From Streptococcus toyakuensis (lineage in GTDB: Bacteria > Bacillota > Bacilli > Lactobacillales > Streptococcaceae): 64,000 bases of DNA. Positions 33,393-41,978 of this stretch are shown piece by piece. Made by a program: the position numbers and the translations under genes. The first letter of the stretch is position 1. Every line of letters starts with the position of its first letter. The notes beneath the pieces are model-generated. The model made no database searches. It had not been told where the DNA came from and saw only the letters and a program-made list of their open reading frames with translations. The DNA lies in assembly GCF_024346585.1 (NCBI RefSeq), contig NZ_AP024523.1, forward strand, positions 505,001-569,000, in the 5' to 3' direction.

Positions 33393-34257
33393 TTATTTCA
33401 GTTCTTCTATTACCTTTGCTAAATGTTTTTCAAATTTTTTTGCTAAGCTATCGCTGTGGACTAACTTCATCGTTGCTATGCACTTTCTCATTTCTAAAAC
33501 AGAACGTTTATTTTTGTCTTTTTTTTAAAGTGTATAAGTTTTCGGCATAGTGAAAAACTAATTTTTCATATATCTCAGTTTCTGTGAAATAACAATGTTT
33601 TAGTTGCTTTTTAAAATATAAAGAATCTAAAAATTCCTCTCTTTCTATACACGTGATATATCCATTTAGTAACATGGTAGCAAGCAATCTACGATAATGT
33701 GGTAAATCTCTGTAGAATTCGGAACGTTGACACATTTCTCTTGATAAGCACATCATAGTAGGGTGAGATAATACATCTAGAGTATTCATAAACAAAAGTA
33801 ATTCATAGCATCCCCAGTATTCCACAGAAAAAAGATAGTCAGATAGATATTTAATATCAGATTCATGGTAATAGATTTTTTCTGACAAATCTTGTAAGCG
33901 AATTTTAACTAGAATGGTATTCAGAGTATAGAATTTCTCTCTTTTTGTAGTCTTTTCAAGTTGAGAAATAAGCAGTTTTTCCATTCCTGAAATATCTCTT
34001 TTAGAGCTTAGAAGTCGAATTTGCTCTAATAATTCATTTATTTCATCCCTATGAAAGTCATTTGCAGCATACATAAATTCTTCGACAGGCATATTAATAG
34101 CATCTAATGCTTGCATAAATTTACCAATCGTCAGATCAGAATTTTCTCTTTCAAATCTAGAAATATGTGATGTGGATAGACCATGTTTTGCAACATCTTT
34201 TAATGTTAATCCACGTGATTCTCTAAATTGTTTAAAAATTTTTCCGTAATTTTTCAT
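33393..34257 (-). pseudogene. rgg: Rgg-family quorum-sensing regulator with +1 frameshift near the C-terminus
   Basis: The first 246 codons encode an Rgg protein: XRE-type HTH (LTLKDVAKHGLSTSHISRFE) and the helical pheromone-binding repeat domain. The frame then meets a run of eight A (T8 at 33519-33526 on the plus strand), reads RQK and stops at residue 249. With seven A the frame would go on as DKNKRSVLEMRKCIATMKL... to a stop at 33393, giving 287 residues, the normal Rgg length. The allele is therefore a one-base insertion in a homopolymer: a phase-variation candidate, a fixed truncation or a sequencing error. Rgg activates the divergent shp and the RiPP operon when bound to SHP. It probably corresponds to the pneumococcal Rgg1518-type system (by location, from memory). 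Confidence 0.85.
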
Positions 34258-34274
34258 TTGTGTTACCTCAATTG

Positions 34275-34316
34275 CTTATATGGGAATTTTTTAGTATGTT
34301 TTCAAAATATTATATC
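34275..34316 (+). promoter_or_regulatory. shp promoter with Rgg-type box
   Basis: CTTATATGGGAA, TTTTTTAGTAT, TTTTCAAAA and -10 TATCAT (34311-34316 region), parallel to the precursor promoter. It lies in the short divergent interval between rgg and shp. Confidence 0.7.
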
Positions 34317-34347
34317 ATATATAAAAAAAGAAAGTGAGGTTGTTTAT

Positions 34348-34419
34348 ATGAATAAAAAGATGATTGTAACCCTGGTTCTATGTATTCTAGAGTCAATAAT
34401 TGTTATTGGCGTTGGCTAA
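34348..34419 (+). CDS. shp: SHP short hydrophobic peptide pheromone precursor, 23 residues
   Basis: Starts MNKKMIVTLV and ends ESIIVIGVG: a charged N-terminus, hydrophobic middle, and a C-terminal acidic residue followed by branched hydrophobics and glycine, the pattern of SHP pheromones in streptococci, whose active form is the last 8-9 residues. AGTGAGG lies 9 bases upstream. It is divergent from rgg as in all SHP/Rgg pairs. SHPs are exported by PptAB, trimmed by Eep, and re-imported by the Ami/Opp permease to bind Rgg. Confidence 0.88.
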   Translation: MNKKMIVTLVLCILESIIVIGVG

Positions 34420-34444
34420 AACCAAAATTAGTTAGCAATAATCT

Positions 34445-34494
34445 AAAAAACACAGAAAATCAATTTTTTATTAATTTGATTTTCTGTGTTTTTC
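34445..34494. terminator. Bidirectional terminator between shp and the ABC-2 genes
   Basis: AAAAAACACAGAAAATCAA pairs fully with TTGATTTTCTGTGTTTTT around a short loop. Confidence 0.9.
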
Positions 34495-34526
34495 TTAAAT
34501 AGATGTTATCCTTTTTGATTATGAAA

Positions 34527-35294
34527 CTATTGCAAATTAACCTTGTTTTTCAAGATATAGTAGATTCCGAGGTAGTAGATAGCTATGAAAATGAGTTCCT
34601 CGATAATGGATGTACTTGCTCCCATATAGAAATTATCATTAAATCCTGCAAGTGAATTGACATAGAAGTTAGTACTGGTATTGAAGAAAACTCCAATAAA
34701 TCCTATGACGATTTGGATACCAATGTAGGCTGCAACAGCAAGTGCGGTACGGTATTCATTGAACAGTTGTCCAATGGAAATGGCCAAGTAAATGCAGAGG
34801 ATTCCAGAAATAGTATTTAGTAGGAAGGATAACCCCACAAGAGAGAGTTTAGGAAGGTATGTTTCTACAAGTGGAAACCAGTCATAATGTGACATCCAAT
34901 CTGGAACCGTTATAGTCACAATAAGAAAAGCACTTAGAGCCAGTACAGCCGAGCTAAGTATAGACCAGATGAAGGCTCCGACTAATTTAGCTGTGATGAT
35001 ATAGTGCTCAGAAACTGGCAAGGTCAAAGTCAGATAGCCTTGGCGATCATAGACACTACCTTTGAAGCGTTTGATAATCAAGAAAATGGTTGAAATCCAA
35101 AGTGTAATTATCAAGCCGCCAAAGACGAGAGCCAGAAAGATAAATAGGAAAGGTTGGCTATCTTTGAAAGATATATAAGAATAGTAGTGTCCTTGCATTC
35201 CTAGGGGGACTGAAAGGACTAGCACGGCTGCATAGAGGGCTAAATACCACTTGTTAACATTTTTAAATTCGTAGCGAACTAAATTCCAAAACAT
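34527..35294 (-). CDS. ABC-2 type membrane permease
   Basis: 255 residues with six membrane segments (for example WYLALYAAVLVLSV near the start, IYYLGIYYIL at the end) and the RQGYLTLTLP motif common in ABC-2 permeases of this class. It pairs with the ATPase gene 15 bases upstream and the GntR/YtrA-type regulator; such sets often respond to cell-envelope antibiotics or peptides. Substrate unknown. Confidence 0.82.
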   Translation of the reverse strand: MFWNLVRYEFKNVNKWYLALYAAVLVLSVPLGMQGHYYSYISFKDSQPFLFIFLALVFGGLIITLWISTIFLIIKRFKGSVYDRQGYLTLTLPVSEHYIITAKLVGAFIWSILSSAVLALSAFLIVTITVPDWMSHYDWFPLVETYLPKLSLVGLSFLLNTISGILCIYLAISIGQLFNEYRTALAVAAYIGIQIVIGFIGVFFNTSTNFYVNSLAGFNDNFYMGASTSIIEELIFIAIYYLGIYYILKNKVNLQ

Positions 35295-35309
35295 AATAAT
35301 CTCCTTTGC

Positions 35310-36005
35310 TTAGGCCTTAAATTCCTGACGGAAGAGTTGGTCAATGGATTCACCTGACTCATAGCGAATGTCATCTACATTTCCTTGACGGACGACTTTT
35401 CCATCTTTGAGGAAGACAATTTCATCCAAGATTGGCTCGATATCAGAAATCAAGTGAGTAGAAATCAAAACGGTAGAAGTTGGGGAGTAGTTATTGATAA
35501 TGGTATTGAGGATATAATCACGGGCTGCTGGATCCACCCCACCAATGGGTTCGTCTAGAACGTAGAGACGAGCATCACGGCTCATAACCAAAATCAGTTG
35601 TACCTTTTCCTTATTCCCTTTTGATAATTTCTTGAGACGACTATTTTCATCAATACCTAGGTCTGCAAGTAGATGATGGGCACGTTCAAGATTGAAATCT
35701 TTATAGAAGGTCTTGAAGTAGGTTAGGGCTTCTTTGACCTTCATTTGCTCATTGAGATAGGTCGTATCCGGCAAATAAGCTACGATGGCCTTGGTTGCTG
35801 GACTTGGGTCCATGTCGTTGATGAGGACACGTCCTTGATCTGGTTGTAAGAGACCATTGATTAGTTTAATCAGGGTTGTTTTTCCTGAGCCGTTTGGCCC
35901 AAGAAGACCAACAATTTTTCCAGCTGGGATGTCAAGGGAAACATTTTCAAGGGCTGGTGTTGCTCCATAAGATTTGGATACATTTTCAAATGCTAGTAAT
36001 GACAT
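35310..36005 (-). CDS. ABC transporter ATP-binding protein
   Basis: 231 residues, a single NBD: Walker A GPNGSGKTT (near 36), Q-loop YLPDTTYL, a degenerate signature KLSKGNKEKVQL, Walker B LYVLDEPIGG and H-loop STHLI. SKGN-type signatures are usual in bacitracin/ABC-2 exporters. It works with the permease next to it; ATPase and regulator genes are four bases apart. Confidence 0.88.
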   Translation of the reverse strand: MSLLAFENVSKSYGATPALENVSLDIPAGKIVGLLGPNGSGKTTLIKLINGLLQPDQGRVLINDMDPSPATKAIVAYLPDTTYLNEQMKVKEALTYFKTFYKDFNLERAHHLLADLGIDENSRLKKLSKGNKEKVQLILVMSRDARLYVLDEPIGGVDPAARDYILNTIINNYSPTSTVLISTHLISDIEPILDEIVFLKDGKVVRQGNVDDIRYESGESIDQLFRQEFKA

Positions 36006-36009
36006 AGGC

Positions 36010-36375
36010 TTAAACTCCTTTAATATAATCGCCGACTACGCCTGGTAGTTCTTCTTTTTCATAGCCAAAATGGGTCATGGAGGAAACGAAGTGTTCCAAT
36101 TCTTCTTCTGATAATTGTTTGCGCGATTGGGCGATCAGCTCCTTATCTTCAGTCACAAATCGTCCAGTTGTGCGCTTGCTGTAGACAAATCCTTCTCGTT
36201 CAAGGTCTGACAAGGCTCTTTGGATGGTGTTTGGATTGACACCAGCCTCGCTAGCTAGCTCTCTCACGGTTGGAAGTTGTTGATTGGGTTCCAGTGTATG
36301 GGAAACAATCTGAAGCTTGATTTTCTCCATGATCTGTAAATAAATGGTTTTTTTGTTGTCAAATGTCCAGGACAT
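36010..36375 (-). CDS. GntR-family (YtrA-type) regulator
   Basis: 121 residues: an N-terminal GntR winged helix (YLQIMEKIKLQI...LPTVRELASEAGVNPNTIQRALSDLEREGFVYSKRTTGRFV) and a short C-terminal dimerisation helix, the YtrA layout. It probably represses its own operon. First gene of the three-gene unit. Confidence 0.9.
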   Translation of the reverse strand: MSWTFDNKKTIYLQIMEKIKLQIVSHTLEPNQQLPTVRELASEAGVNPNTIQRALSDLEREGFVYSKRTTGRFVTEDKELIAQSRKQLSEEELEHFVSSMTHFGYEKEELPGVVGDYIKGV

Positions 36376-36412
36376 CTTGGTCTCCTTTCTTTTATCCTTT
36401 TGTCTTAATTAA

Positions 36413-36441
36413 ATAATACAACAAAACAAAAAACTTGTCAA
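36413..36441 (-). promoter_or_regulatory. Promoter of the GntR-ABC operon
   Basis: Minus strand TTGACA (36436-36441), 17-base spacer, TATTAT (36413-36418). Confidence 0.8.
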
Positions 36442-36478
36442 GCAAAAAGAAGAATTGTTTTGGGAATCGTTTAAAAAA

Positions 36479-36487
36479 TGGTATAAT
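36479..36487 (+). promoter_or_regulatory. nrdR promoter (extended -10)
   Basis: TGGTATAAT: a consensus TATAAT (36482-36487) with a TGn extension, 27 bases before the nrdR start; no good -35 at normal spacing. Confidence 0.6.
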
Positions 36488-36514
36488 GAAAAGAAAACGA
36501 TAAGGAGGGAAAGG

Positions 36515-36988
36515 ATGCGTTGTCCAAAATGTGGGGCTACCAAGTCAAGTGTTATCGATAGTCGCCAAGCAGAAGAAGGGAACACCATTCGTAGAAGACG
36601 TGAGTGCGATGAATGCCAGCACCGTTTTACAACCTACGAACGAGTAGAAGAAAGAACCTTAGTGGTTGTTAAAAAAGATGGCACACGGGAACAATTCTCT
36701 AGAGATAAAATCTTTAATGGGATTATCCGCTCAGCCCAGAAACGTCCTGTGTCAAGTGATGAAATCAACATGGTAGTCAATCGTATCGAACAGAAACTCC
36801 GTGGTCGAAATGAAAATGAAATTCAAAGTGAGGACATTGGTTCACTCGTCATGGAGGAGTTGGCTGAGTTGGATGAGATTACCTATGTACGTTTTGCCAG
36901 TGTCTATCGTAGTTTTAAGGATGTGAGTGAGTTAGAGAGCTTGCTCCAACAAATCACCCAGTCCTCTAAAAAGAAAAAGGAAAGATAA
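36515..36988 (+). CDS. nrdR: Ribonucleotide reductase transcriptional repressor NrdR
   Basis: 157 residues from [17 protein letters not shown], preceded by AAGGAGGGAAAGG. A zinc ribbon (CPKC...CDEC) binds DNA and an ATP-cone ([27 protein letters not shown]) senses ATP/dATP. NrdR represses ribonucleotide reductase operons when dATP is high. It is followed without gap by dnaB and dnaI, linking nucleotide supply to replication start. Confidence 0.95.
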
Positions 36989-38158
36989 ATGAAGCCAATT
37001 GACCGTTTTTCTTATCTAAAGAATAATCGGGTGTCGCAAGATACCTTATCTCTGGTACAGTGCTACCTCCCGATTATCGGTCAGGAGGCACTGAGCCTTT
37101 ATCTTTATACCATCAGTTTTTGGGATAATGGCAGAAAGGAACACCTCTTTTCAAACATTCTCAACCATCTTAACTTTGGAATGGATAGATTGATAAAATC
37201 TTTGAAAATCCTATCCGCTTTCAATCTCTTAACACTCTATCAAAAAGGGGATACCTATCAGCTAGCCCTCCATGCTCCTCTATCTAGTCAGGACTTCTTA
37301 GAACATCCTGTTTATCGCAGACTTTTGGAGAAAAAGATTGGCGATGCAGCGGTGGAGGATTTGAAGGTTGAAAGTGCTGACGGTGAAGTAATACCCGTCT
37401 CACTCAATCAAGTCTTTCCAGATTTGGCAGAACTAGGAAGTCAAGAAGACCTTGGTCTCAAGAAGAAAGTGGCCAACGATTTTGACTTGGACCATTTTCG
37501 TCAGCTGATGGCTCGAGATGGGCTTCGCTTTGCGGATGAGCAGTCCGATGTCTTAAACCTCTTTGCCATCGCCGAGGAGAAGAAATGGACTTGGTTTGAG
37601 ACCTATCAATTGGCCAAGTCAACAGCTGTTTCCCAGGTTATTTCAACCAAACGCATGCGGGAAAAAATCGCTCAAAAACCGATTTCTTCTGACTTTAATC
37701 CTAAGGAAGCAACCATTATCAAAGAAGCCAAAAGTAAAACTGCCCTGCAGTTCTTGGCAGAAATCAAGCAAACACGCAAGGGGACCATTACCCAAACAGA
37801 AAGAGAACTCTTGCAACAGATGGCTGGTTTGGGCTTGCTGGACGAAGTCATCAATATCATTCTCTTGTTGACCTTTAATAAGGTGGATTCGGCAAATATC
37901 AATGAGAAATATGCCATGAAAGTAGCCAATGACTATGCCTATCAAAAGATTCATTCGGCAGAAGAAGCAGTCATGCGAATCCGTGAGCGTGGGCAGAAGA
38001 GTCAGGCTCAAAAAGGCAGTAAACCCGGTCCTGCTAAGTCCAATGTACCCAAGTGGAGCAATCCAGATTATAAGAATGAAACCAGCGAGGAAACTCGTCT
38101 GGAACTAGAACGTAAGAAACAAGAACTATTAGCTCGATTAGAAAAAGGAGGAGATTAG
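36989..38158 (+). CDS. dnaB: Replication initiation and membrane attachment protein DnaB (Firmicutes type)
   Basis: 389 residues. Helicase co-loader of the Bacillus/Streptococcus type, not the replicative helicase. Two DnaB/DnaD-like regions are visible (SLVQCYLPIIGQEALSLYLY near 22 and IKEAKSKTALQFLAEIKQTRKG to MKVANDYAYQKIHSAEEAV near 300) with a basic, polar C-terminus. It starts one base after the nrdR stop and abuts dnaI. Confidence 0.9.
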   Translation: MKPIDRFSYLKNNRVSQDTLSLVQCYLPIIGQEALSLYLYTISFWDNGRKEHLFSNILNHLNFGMDRLIKSLKILSAFNLLTLYQKGDTYQLALHAPLSSQDFLEHPVYRRLLEKKIGDAAVEDLKVESADGEVIPVSLNQVFPDLAELGSQEDLGLKKKVANDFDLDHFRQLMARDGLRFADEQSDVLNLFAIAEEKKWTWFETYQLAKSTAVSQVISTKRMREKIAQKPISSDFNPKEATIIKEAKSKTALQFLAEIKQTRKGTITQTERELLQQMAGLGLLDEVINIILLLTFNKVDSANINEKYAMKVANDYAYQKIHSAEEAVMRIRERGQKSQAQKGSKPGPAKSNVPKWSNPDYKNETSEETRLELERKKQELLARLEKGGD

Positions 38159-39055
38159 ATGGAAAGTGTCGGAGACGTACTCAAGCGTCAACCTAGCCGT
38201 TTTCATTATCAAGATTTGGTCCAGAAAATCATGAAGGACCCTGATGTTGCGGCCTTTATCCAGCAAGAATCCCTCAGCCCAGAGGAATTGAATCGCAGTA
38301 TCTCCAAATTTAACCAGTACATTACCGAGCGTGACAAGTTTCTACGTGGGGATACGGATTATATTGCCAAAGGCTACAAGCCGATTTTGGTTATGAATCA
38401 TGGTTATGCGGACGTTTCTTATGAAGAAACTCCAGAACTAATCGCGGCTGAAAAAGAAGCGGCTATTAAGAACCGTCTCAAGTTAATCAATCTGCCAGCC
38501 AGTCTTAAGAAAGCTAGTTTAGCTCAAGTAGATTTGGATGATTTGGGGCGCTTGCCAGTTTTTGAAAAGCTATTAGCCTTCGTGGAACAATATCCAGCTA
38601 TTCGAAAAGGTCTTTACTTGTATGGAGACTTTGGTGTGGGCAAAAGTTTCATGGTGGCTGCCTTGGCTCATGATTTATCAGAAAAACGTGGTGTTTCATC
38701 AACTCTCCTCCACTATCCTAGCTTTGTCATTGATGTCAAAAATGCTATCGGTGATGGTAATGTCAAGACCTTGGTAGATGAGATTAAATTGTCTGAAGTC
38801 CTGATTTTAGATGATATTGGTGCCGAGCAATCAACAGCTTGGGTGCGGGATGAAATCCTGCAGGTCATTCTCCAATATCGGATGCAGGAAAATTTACCGA
38901 CCTTTTTCACCTCCAACTTCAACTTTGAAGATTTGGAGCTGCATTTCGCTAAAGGGAAGCATGGAAATGACGAGACCTGGGAAGCCAGACGGGTCATGGA
39001 ACGTATCCGTTATTTGGCTGAGGAGACTCGTTTAGAAGGAGTAAACCGTCGATGA
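38159..39055 (+). CDS. dnaI: Primosomal protein DnaI, helicase loader
   Basis: 298 residues. N-terminal DnaI domain and a C-terminal AAA+ ATPase with Walker A YGDFGVGKSF (near 163) and Walker B LILDDIGAEQ. It loads the replicative helicase with DnaB/DnaD. Starts immediately after dnaB and overlaps the next gene by four bases. Confidence 0.93.
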   Translation: MESVGDVLKRQPSRFHYQDLVQKIMKDPDVAAFIQQESLSPEELNRSISKFNQYITERDKFLRGDTDYIAKGYKPILVMNHGYADVSYEETPELIAAEKEAAIKNRLKLINLPASLKKASLAQVDLDDLGRLPVFEKLLAFVEQYPAIRKGLYLYGDFGVGKSFMVAALAHDLSEKRGVSSTLLHYPSFVIDVKNAIGDGNVKTLVDEIKLSEVLILDDIGAEQSTAWVRDEILQVILQYRMQENLPTFFTSNFNFEDLELHFAKGKHGNDETWEARRVMERIRYLAEETRLEGVNRR

Positions 39056-39765
39056 CAGAAATGATTAAACTGATGAAGGCTCACACTTCAGTGCGCAGAT
39101 TTAAGGAGCAAGCCTTTCCTCAGGAAGACTTGACTGAAATCCTGACAGCAGCCCAAATGGCATCGTCTTGGAAGAATTTTCAATCCTACTCTATGATTGT
39201 AGTCCGAAGTCAAGAAAAGAAAGATGCCTTGTATGAATTGGTGCCTCAAGAAGCCATTCGCCAGTCAGCTGTTTTCCTTCTCTTTGTCGGAGATTTGAAC
39301 CGAGCGGAAAAGGGAGCCCAGCTTCATACTGACAACTTCCAACCCCAAGGTGTAGAAGGTCTCTTGATTAGTTCAGTCGATGCGGCTCTTGCTGGTCAAA
39401 ATGCCCTGCTGGCAGCTGAAAGCTTGGGCTATGGTGGTGTGATTATCGGTTTAGTTCGATACAAGTCAGAAGAAGTGGCAGAGCTCTTTAACCTGCCTGA
39501 CTACACCTATCCTGTCTTTGGGATGGCACTAGGTGTGCCAAATCAAGAACATGAAGTCAAACCTCGCTTGCCATTGCATCAGGTGGTTTTTGAGGAAGAA
39601 TATCAGGAACAAACAGTTGATGTGATTGAGTCTTATGACCGTGTACAGGCGGACTATGCTGGGGCGCGTGCGACTACAAGCTGGAGTCAACGTCTAGCAG
39701 AACAGTTTGGTCAAGCTGAACCAAGCTCAACTAGAAAAAATCTTGAACAGAAGAAGTTATTGTAG
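39052..39765 (+). CDS. NAD(P)H-dependent nitroreductase (NfsA-like)
   Basis: 237 residues, FMN-dependent nitroreductase fold: HTSVRRFKEQAF (FMN phosphate-binding arginines near residue 13), QMASSWKNFQSYSMIVV, and GYGGVIIGLVR. The family reduces nitro compounds and quinones using NADPH; the physiological substrate is unknown. Coupled to dnaI by a four-base overlap. Confidence 0.88.
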   Translation: MTEMIKLMKAHTSVRRFKEQAFPQEDLTEILTAAQMASSWKNFQSYSMIVVRSQEKKDALYELVPQEAIRQSAVFLLFVGDLNRAEKGAQLHTDNFQPQGVEGLLISSVDAALAGQNALLAAESLGYGGVIIGLVRYKSEEVAELFNLPDYTYPVFGMALGVPNQEHEVKPRLPLHQVVFEEEYQEQTVDVIESYDRVQADYAGARATTSWSQRLAEQFGQAEPSSTRKNLEQKKLL

Positions 39766-39778
39766 AAAGTGAGAAATT

Positions 39779-41089
39779 ATGGCCCTACCAACTATTGCCA
39801 TTGTAGGACGTCCCAATGTTGGGAAATCAACCCTATTTAATCGGATCGCTGGTGAGCGAATCTCCATTGTAGAAGATGTCGAAGGAGTGACACGTGACCG
39901 TATCTATGCAACGGGTGAGTGGCTCAATCGTTCCTTTAGCATGATTGATACAGGAGGAATCGATGATGTCGATGCTCCTTTCATGGAACAAATCAAGCAC
40001 CAGGCAGAAATTGCCATGGAAGAAGCTGATGTTATCGTCTTTGTCGTGTCCGGTAAGGAAGGAATTACCGATGCGGACGAATACGTAGCCCGTAAGCTTT
40101 ATAAGACCCATAAACCAGTTATCCTCGCAGTCAACAAGGTGGACAACCCTGAAATGCGAAATGATATCTATGATTTCTATGCCCTCGGTTTGGGTGAACC
40201 CCTGCCTATCTCATCTGTCCATGGTATCGGTACAGGGGATGTGCTAGATGCCATCGTAGAAAATCTTCCAAATGAATATGAAGAAGAAAATCCAGATGTC
40301 ATTAAGTTTAGTTTGATTGGTCGTCCAAACGTTGGAAAATCAAGCTTGATTAATGCTATCTTGGGCGAAGACCGTGTCATTGCTAGTCCCGTTGCTGGAA
40401 CAACTCGTGACGCCATTGATACACACTTTACAGATACAGATGGTCAAGAGTTTACCATGATTGATACGGCTGGTATGCGTAAGTCTGGTAAGGTTTATGA
40501 AAATACAGAGAAATACTCTGTCATGCGTGCCATGCGTGCTATTGACCGTTCAGATGTGGTCTTGATGGTCATCAATGCGGAAGAAGGCATCCGTGAATAC
40601 GACAAGCGTATCGCAGGATTTGCCCATGAAGCTGGTAAAGGAATGATTATCGTGGTCAACAAGTGGGATACGCTTGAAAAAGACAACCATACTATGAAAA
40701 ACTGGGAAGAAGATATCCGTGAGCAGTTCCAATACCTGCCTTACGCACCGATTATCTTTGTATCTGCTTTGACCAAGCAACGTCTCCACAAACTTCCTGA
40801 GATGATCAAGCAAATCAGCGAAAGTCAAAACACACGGATTCCATCAGCTGTCTTGAACGATGCAATCATGGATGCCATTGCCATCAACCCAACACCGACA
40901 GACAAAGGAAAACGTCTTAAGATTTTCTATGCGACTCAAGTGGCAACCAAACCACCGACCTTTGTCATCTTTGTCAACGAAGAAGAACTCATGCACTTTT
41001 CTTACCTGCGTTTCTTGGAAAATCAAATCCGCAAGGCCTTTGTTTTTGAGGGAACACCAATCCATCTCATCGCAAGAAAACGTAAATAA
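39779..41089 (+). CDS. der: Ribosome assembly GTPase Der (EngA)
   Basis: 436 residues with two tandem G domains: GRPNVGKST (near 9) with DTGG and NKVD, and GRPNVGKSS (near 182) with DTAGM and NKWD, then a C-terminal KH-like domain ([20 protein letters not shown]). Essential for maturation of the 50S subunit. Ends before a strong terminator. Confidence 0.97.
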   Translation: MALPTIAIVGRPNVGKSTLFNRIAGERISIVEDVEGVTRDRIYATGEWLNRSFSMIDTGGIDDVDAPFMEQIKHQAEIAMEEADVIVFVVSGKEGITDADEYVARKLYKTHKPVILAVNKVDNPEMRNDIYDFYALGLGEPLPISSVHGIGTGDVLDAIVENLPNEYEEENPDVIKFSLIGRPNVGKSSLINAILGEDRVIASPVAGTTRDAIDTHFTDTDGQEFTMIDTAGMRKSGKVYENTEKYSVMRAMRAIDRSDVVLMVINAEEGIREYDKRIAGFAHEAGKGMIIVVNKWDTLEKDNHTMKNWEEDIREQFQYLPYAPIIFVSALTKQRLHKLPEMIKQISESQNTRIPSAVLNDAIMDAIAINPTPTDKGKRLKIFYATQVATKPPTFVIFVNEEELMHFSYLRFLENQIRKAFVFEGTPIHLIARKRK

Positions 41090-41097
41090 AAAAGTAG

Positions 41098-41127
41098 AAT
41101 CTGGAATGACATTTCCAGATTTTTTTG
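41098..41127 (+). terminator. Terminator after der
   Basis: AATCTGGAA/TTTCCAGATT hairpin followed by TTTTTT. Confidence 0.9.
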
Positions 41128-41173
41128 ATAGAATGAAGTTGAAGAAAACGCTATCAAACGGAGGGGGCTGGTG

Positions 41174-41509
41174 ATGAAACATTTGTTTAAATTGATAATC
41201 TTATTTCCCTGGTTTTACTTTTTCAGCTGGATTGACAAGGCTAATAGAGATAGTAAATTTTTCCCAATTTTTTACTATTTTTACTGGTTTTACATCCCCC
41301 TCTATGCTCTTTTTAGCCTTGCTTGGACAGTTATTTCAGTTCTGTTTTTCAATATCGTCTTGAGAAATGTGACAGATATCAAGTTATGGGGCATTTGGTT
41401 TCTTTTTATTCTGCTAGCTATTGGTCTGAATAGGTTAACTTATTTCTGTTTCAAAAAAATGCTTAGACTAAGAAAGGAGTTAGGAAAGTCTAAAGGTGGG
41501 AGGCATTGA
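41174..41509 (+). CDS. Small membrane protein, unknown function
   Basis: 111 residues from ATG 41174 with AACGGAGGGGG upstream. Three or four hydrophobic segments (FKLIILFPWFYFFSW, WFYIPLYALFSLAWTVISVLFF, IWFLFILLAIGL) and a basic C-terminus (RLRKELGKSKGGRH). I recognise no family. Followed after 33 bases by another small membrane protein. Confidence 0.65.
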   Translation: MKHLFKLIILFPWFYFFSWIDKANRDSKFFPIFYYFYWFYIPLYALFSLAWTVISVLFFNIVLRNVTDIKLWGIWFLFILLAIGLNRLTYFCFKKMLRLRKELGKSKGGRH

Positions 41510-41542
41510 TTTATATCGGTTTCTATTTATAGGAGGTGGCTT

Positions 41543-41833
41543 ATGGCACATCTAACGTCATTTATTACACGCTATTCCAAGGTCTATATTGGTTTAGTTC
41601 TGCTAATCTGGCTTGCTTTCTTCTTTCTTCCTTGGGGCAGTCCGATTCTGGGGGGGGGGAAGATTGACCTCTTCAGCATACAGAAAGTCTTGCTAGTTTT
41701 TGGCATTCTGTCCATTTTGATGGCTTTGCTGTCCAAGAAAGTCAGTCTCTTTGTTTTTGGATTGATCTGCTGTTTTTCTCTTTGGATTAACCTATTTATT
41801 CTATTTGCGATTTTGCCGATTTTTGGCAATTAA
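41543..41833 (+). CDS. Small membrane protein with a G10 tract
   Basis: 96 residues, AGGAGGTGG ribosome binding site, three membrane helices (YIGLVLLIWLAFFFLPW, VLLVFGILSILMALL, LFVFGLICCFSLWINLFILFAI). Codons 36-39 (LGGG) are encoded by a run of ten G at 41650-41659. In the present state the frame is open; loss or gain of one G would truncate the protein at about one third. Function unknown. Confidence 0.65.
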   Translation: MAHLTSFITRYSKVYIGLVLLIWLAFFFLPWGSPILGGGKIDLFSIQKVLLVFGILSILMALLSKKVSLFVFGLICCFSLWINLFILFAILPIFGN

Positions 41834-41849
41834 AGCATCATAAAAGTCA

Positions 41850-41881
41850 GAGAGGTTAGCTTGGAAACTAGCCTCTTTTTC
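41850..41881 (+). terminator. Terminator upstream of secA
   Basis: GAGGTTAG...CTAGCCTC stem with TTTTT. Confidence 0.82.
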
Positions 41882-41978
41882 CTTTTCAAAATGGGGATTC
41901 TTCCTTGAAAATAATCAGTAATTGTGCTAAAATTAAAAGAACATTCTAAAATATTCGGAATTTAAAGTAAGGAAAAAC

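Noticed and set aside
37643..38011. 122-codon minus-strand frame inside dnaB
   Set aside because: Shadow of a conserved gene; no ribosome binding site and no recognisable domain.
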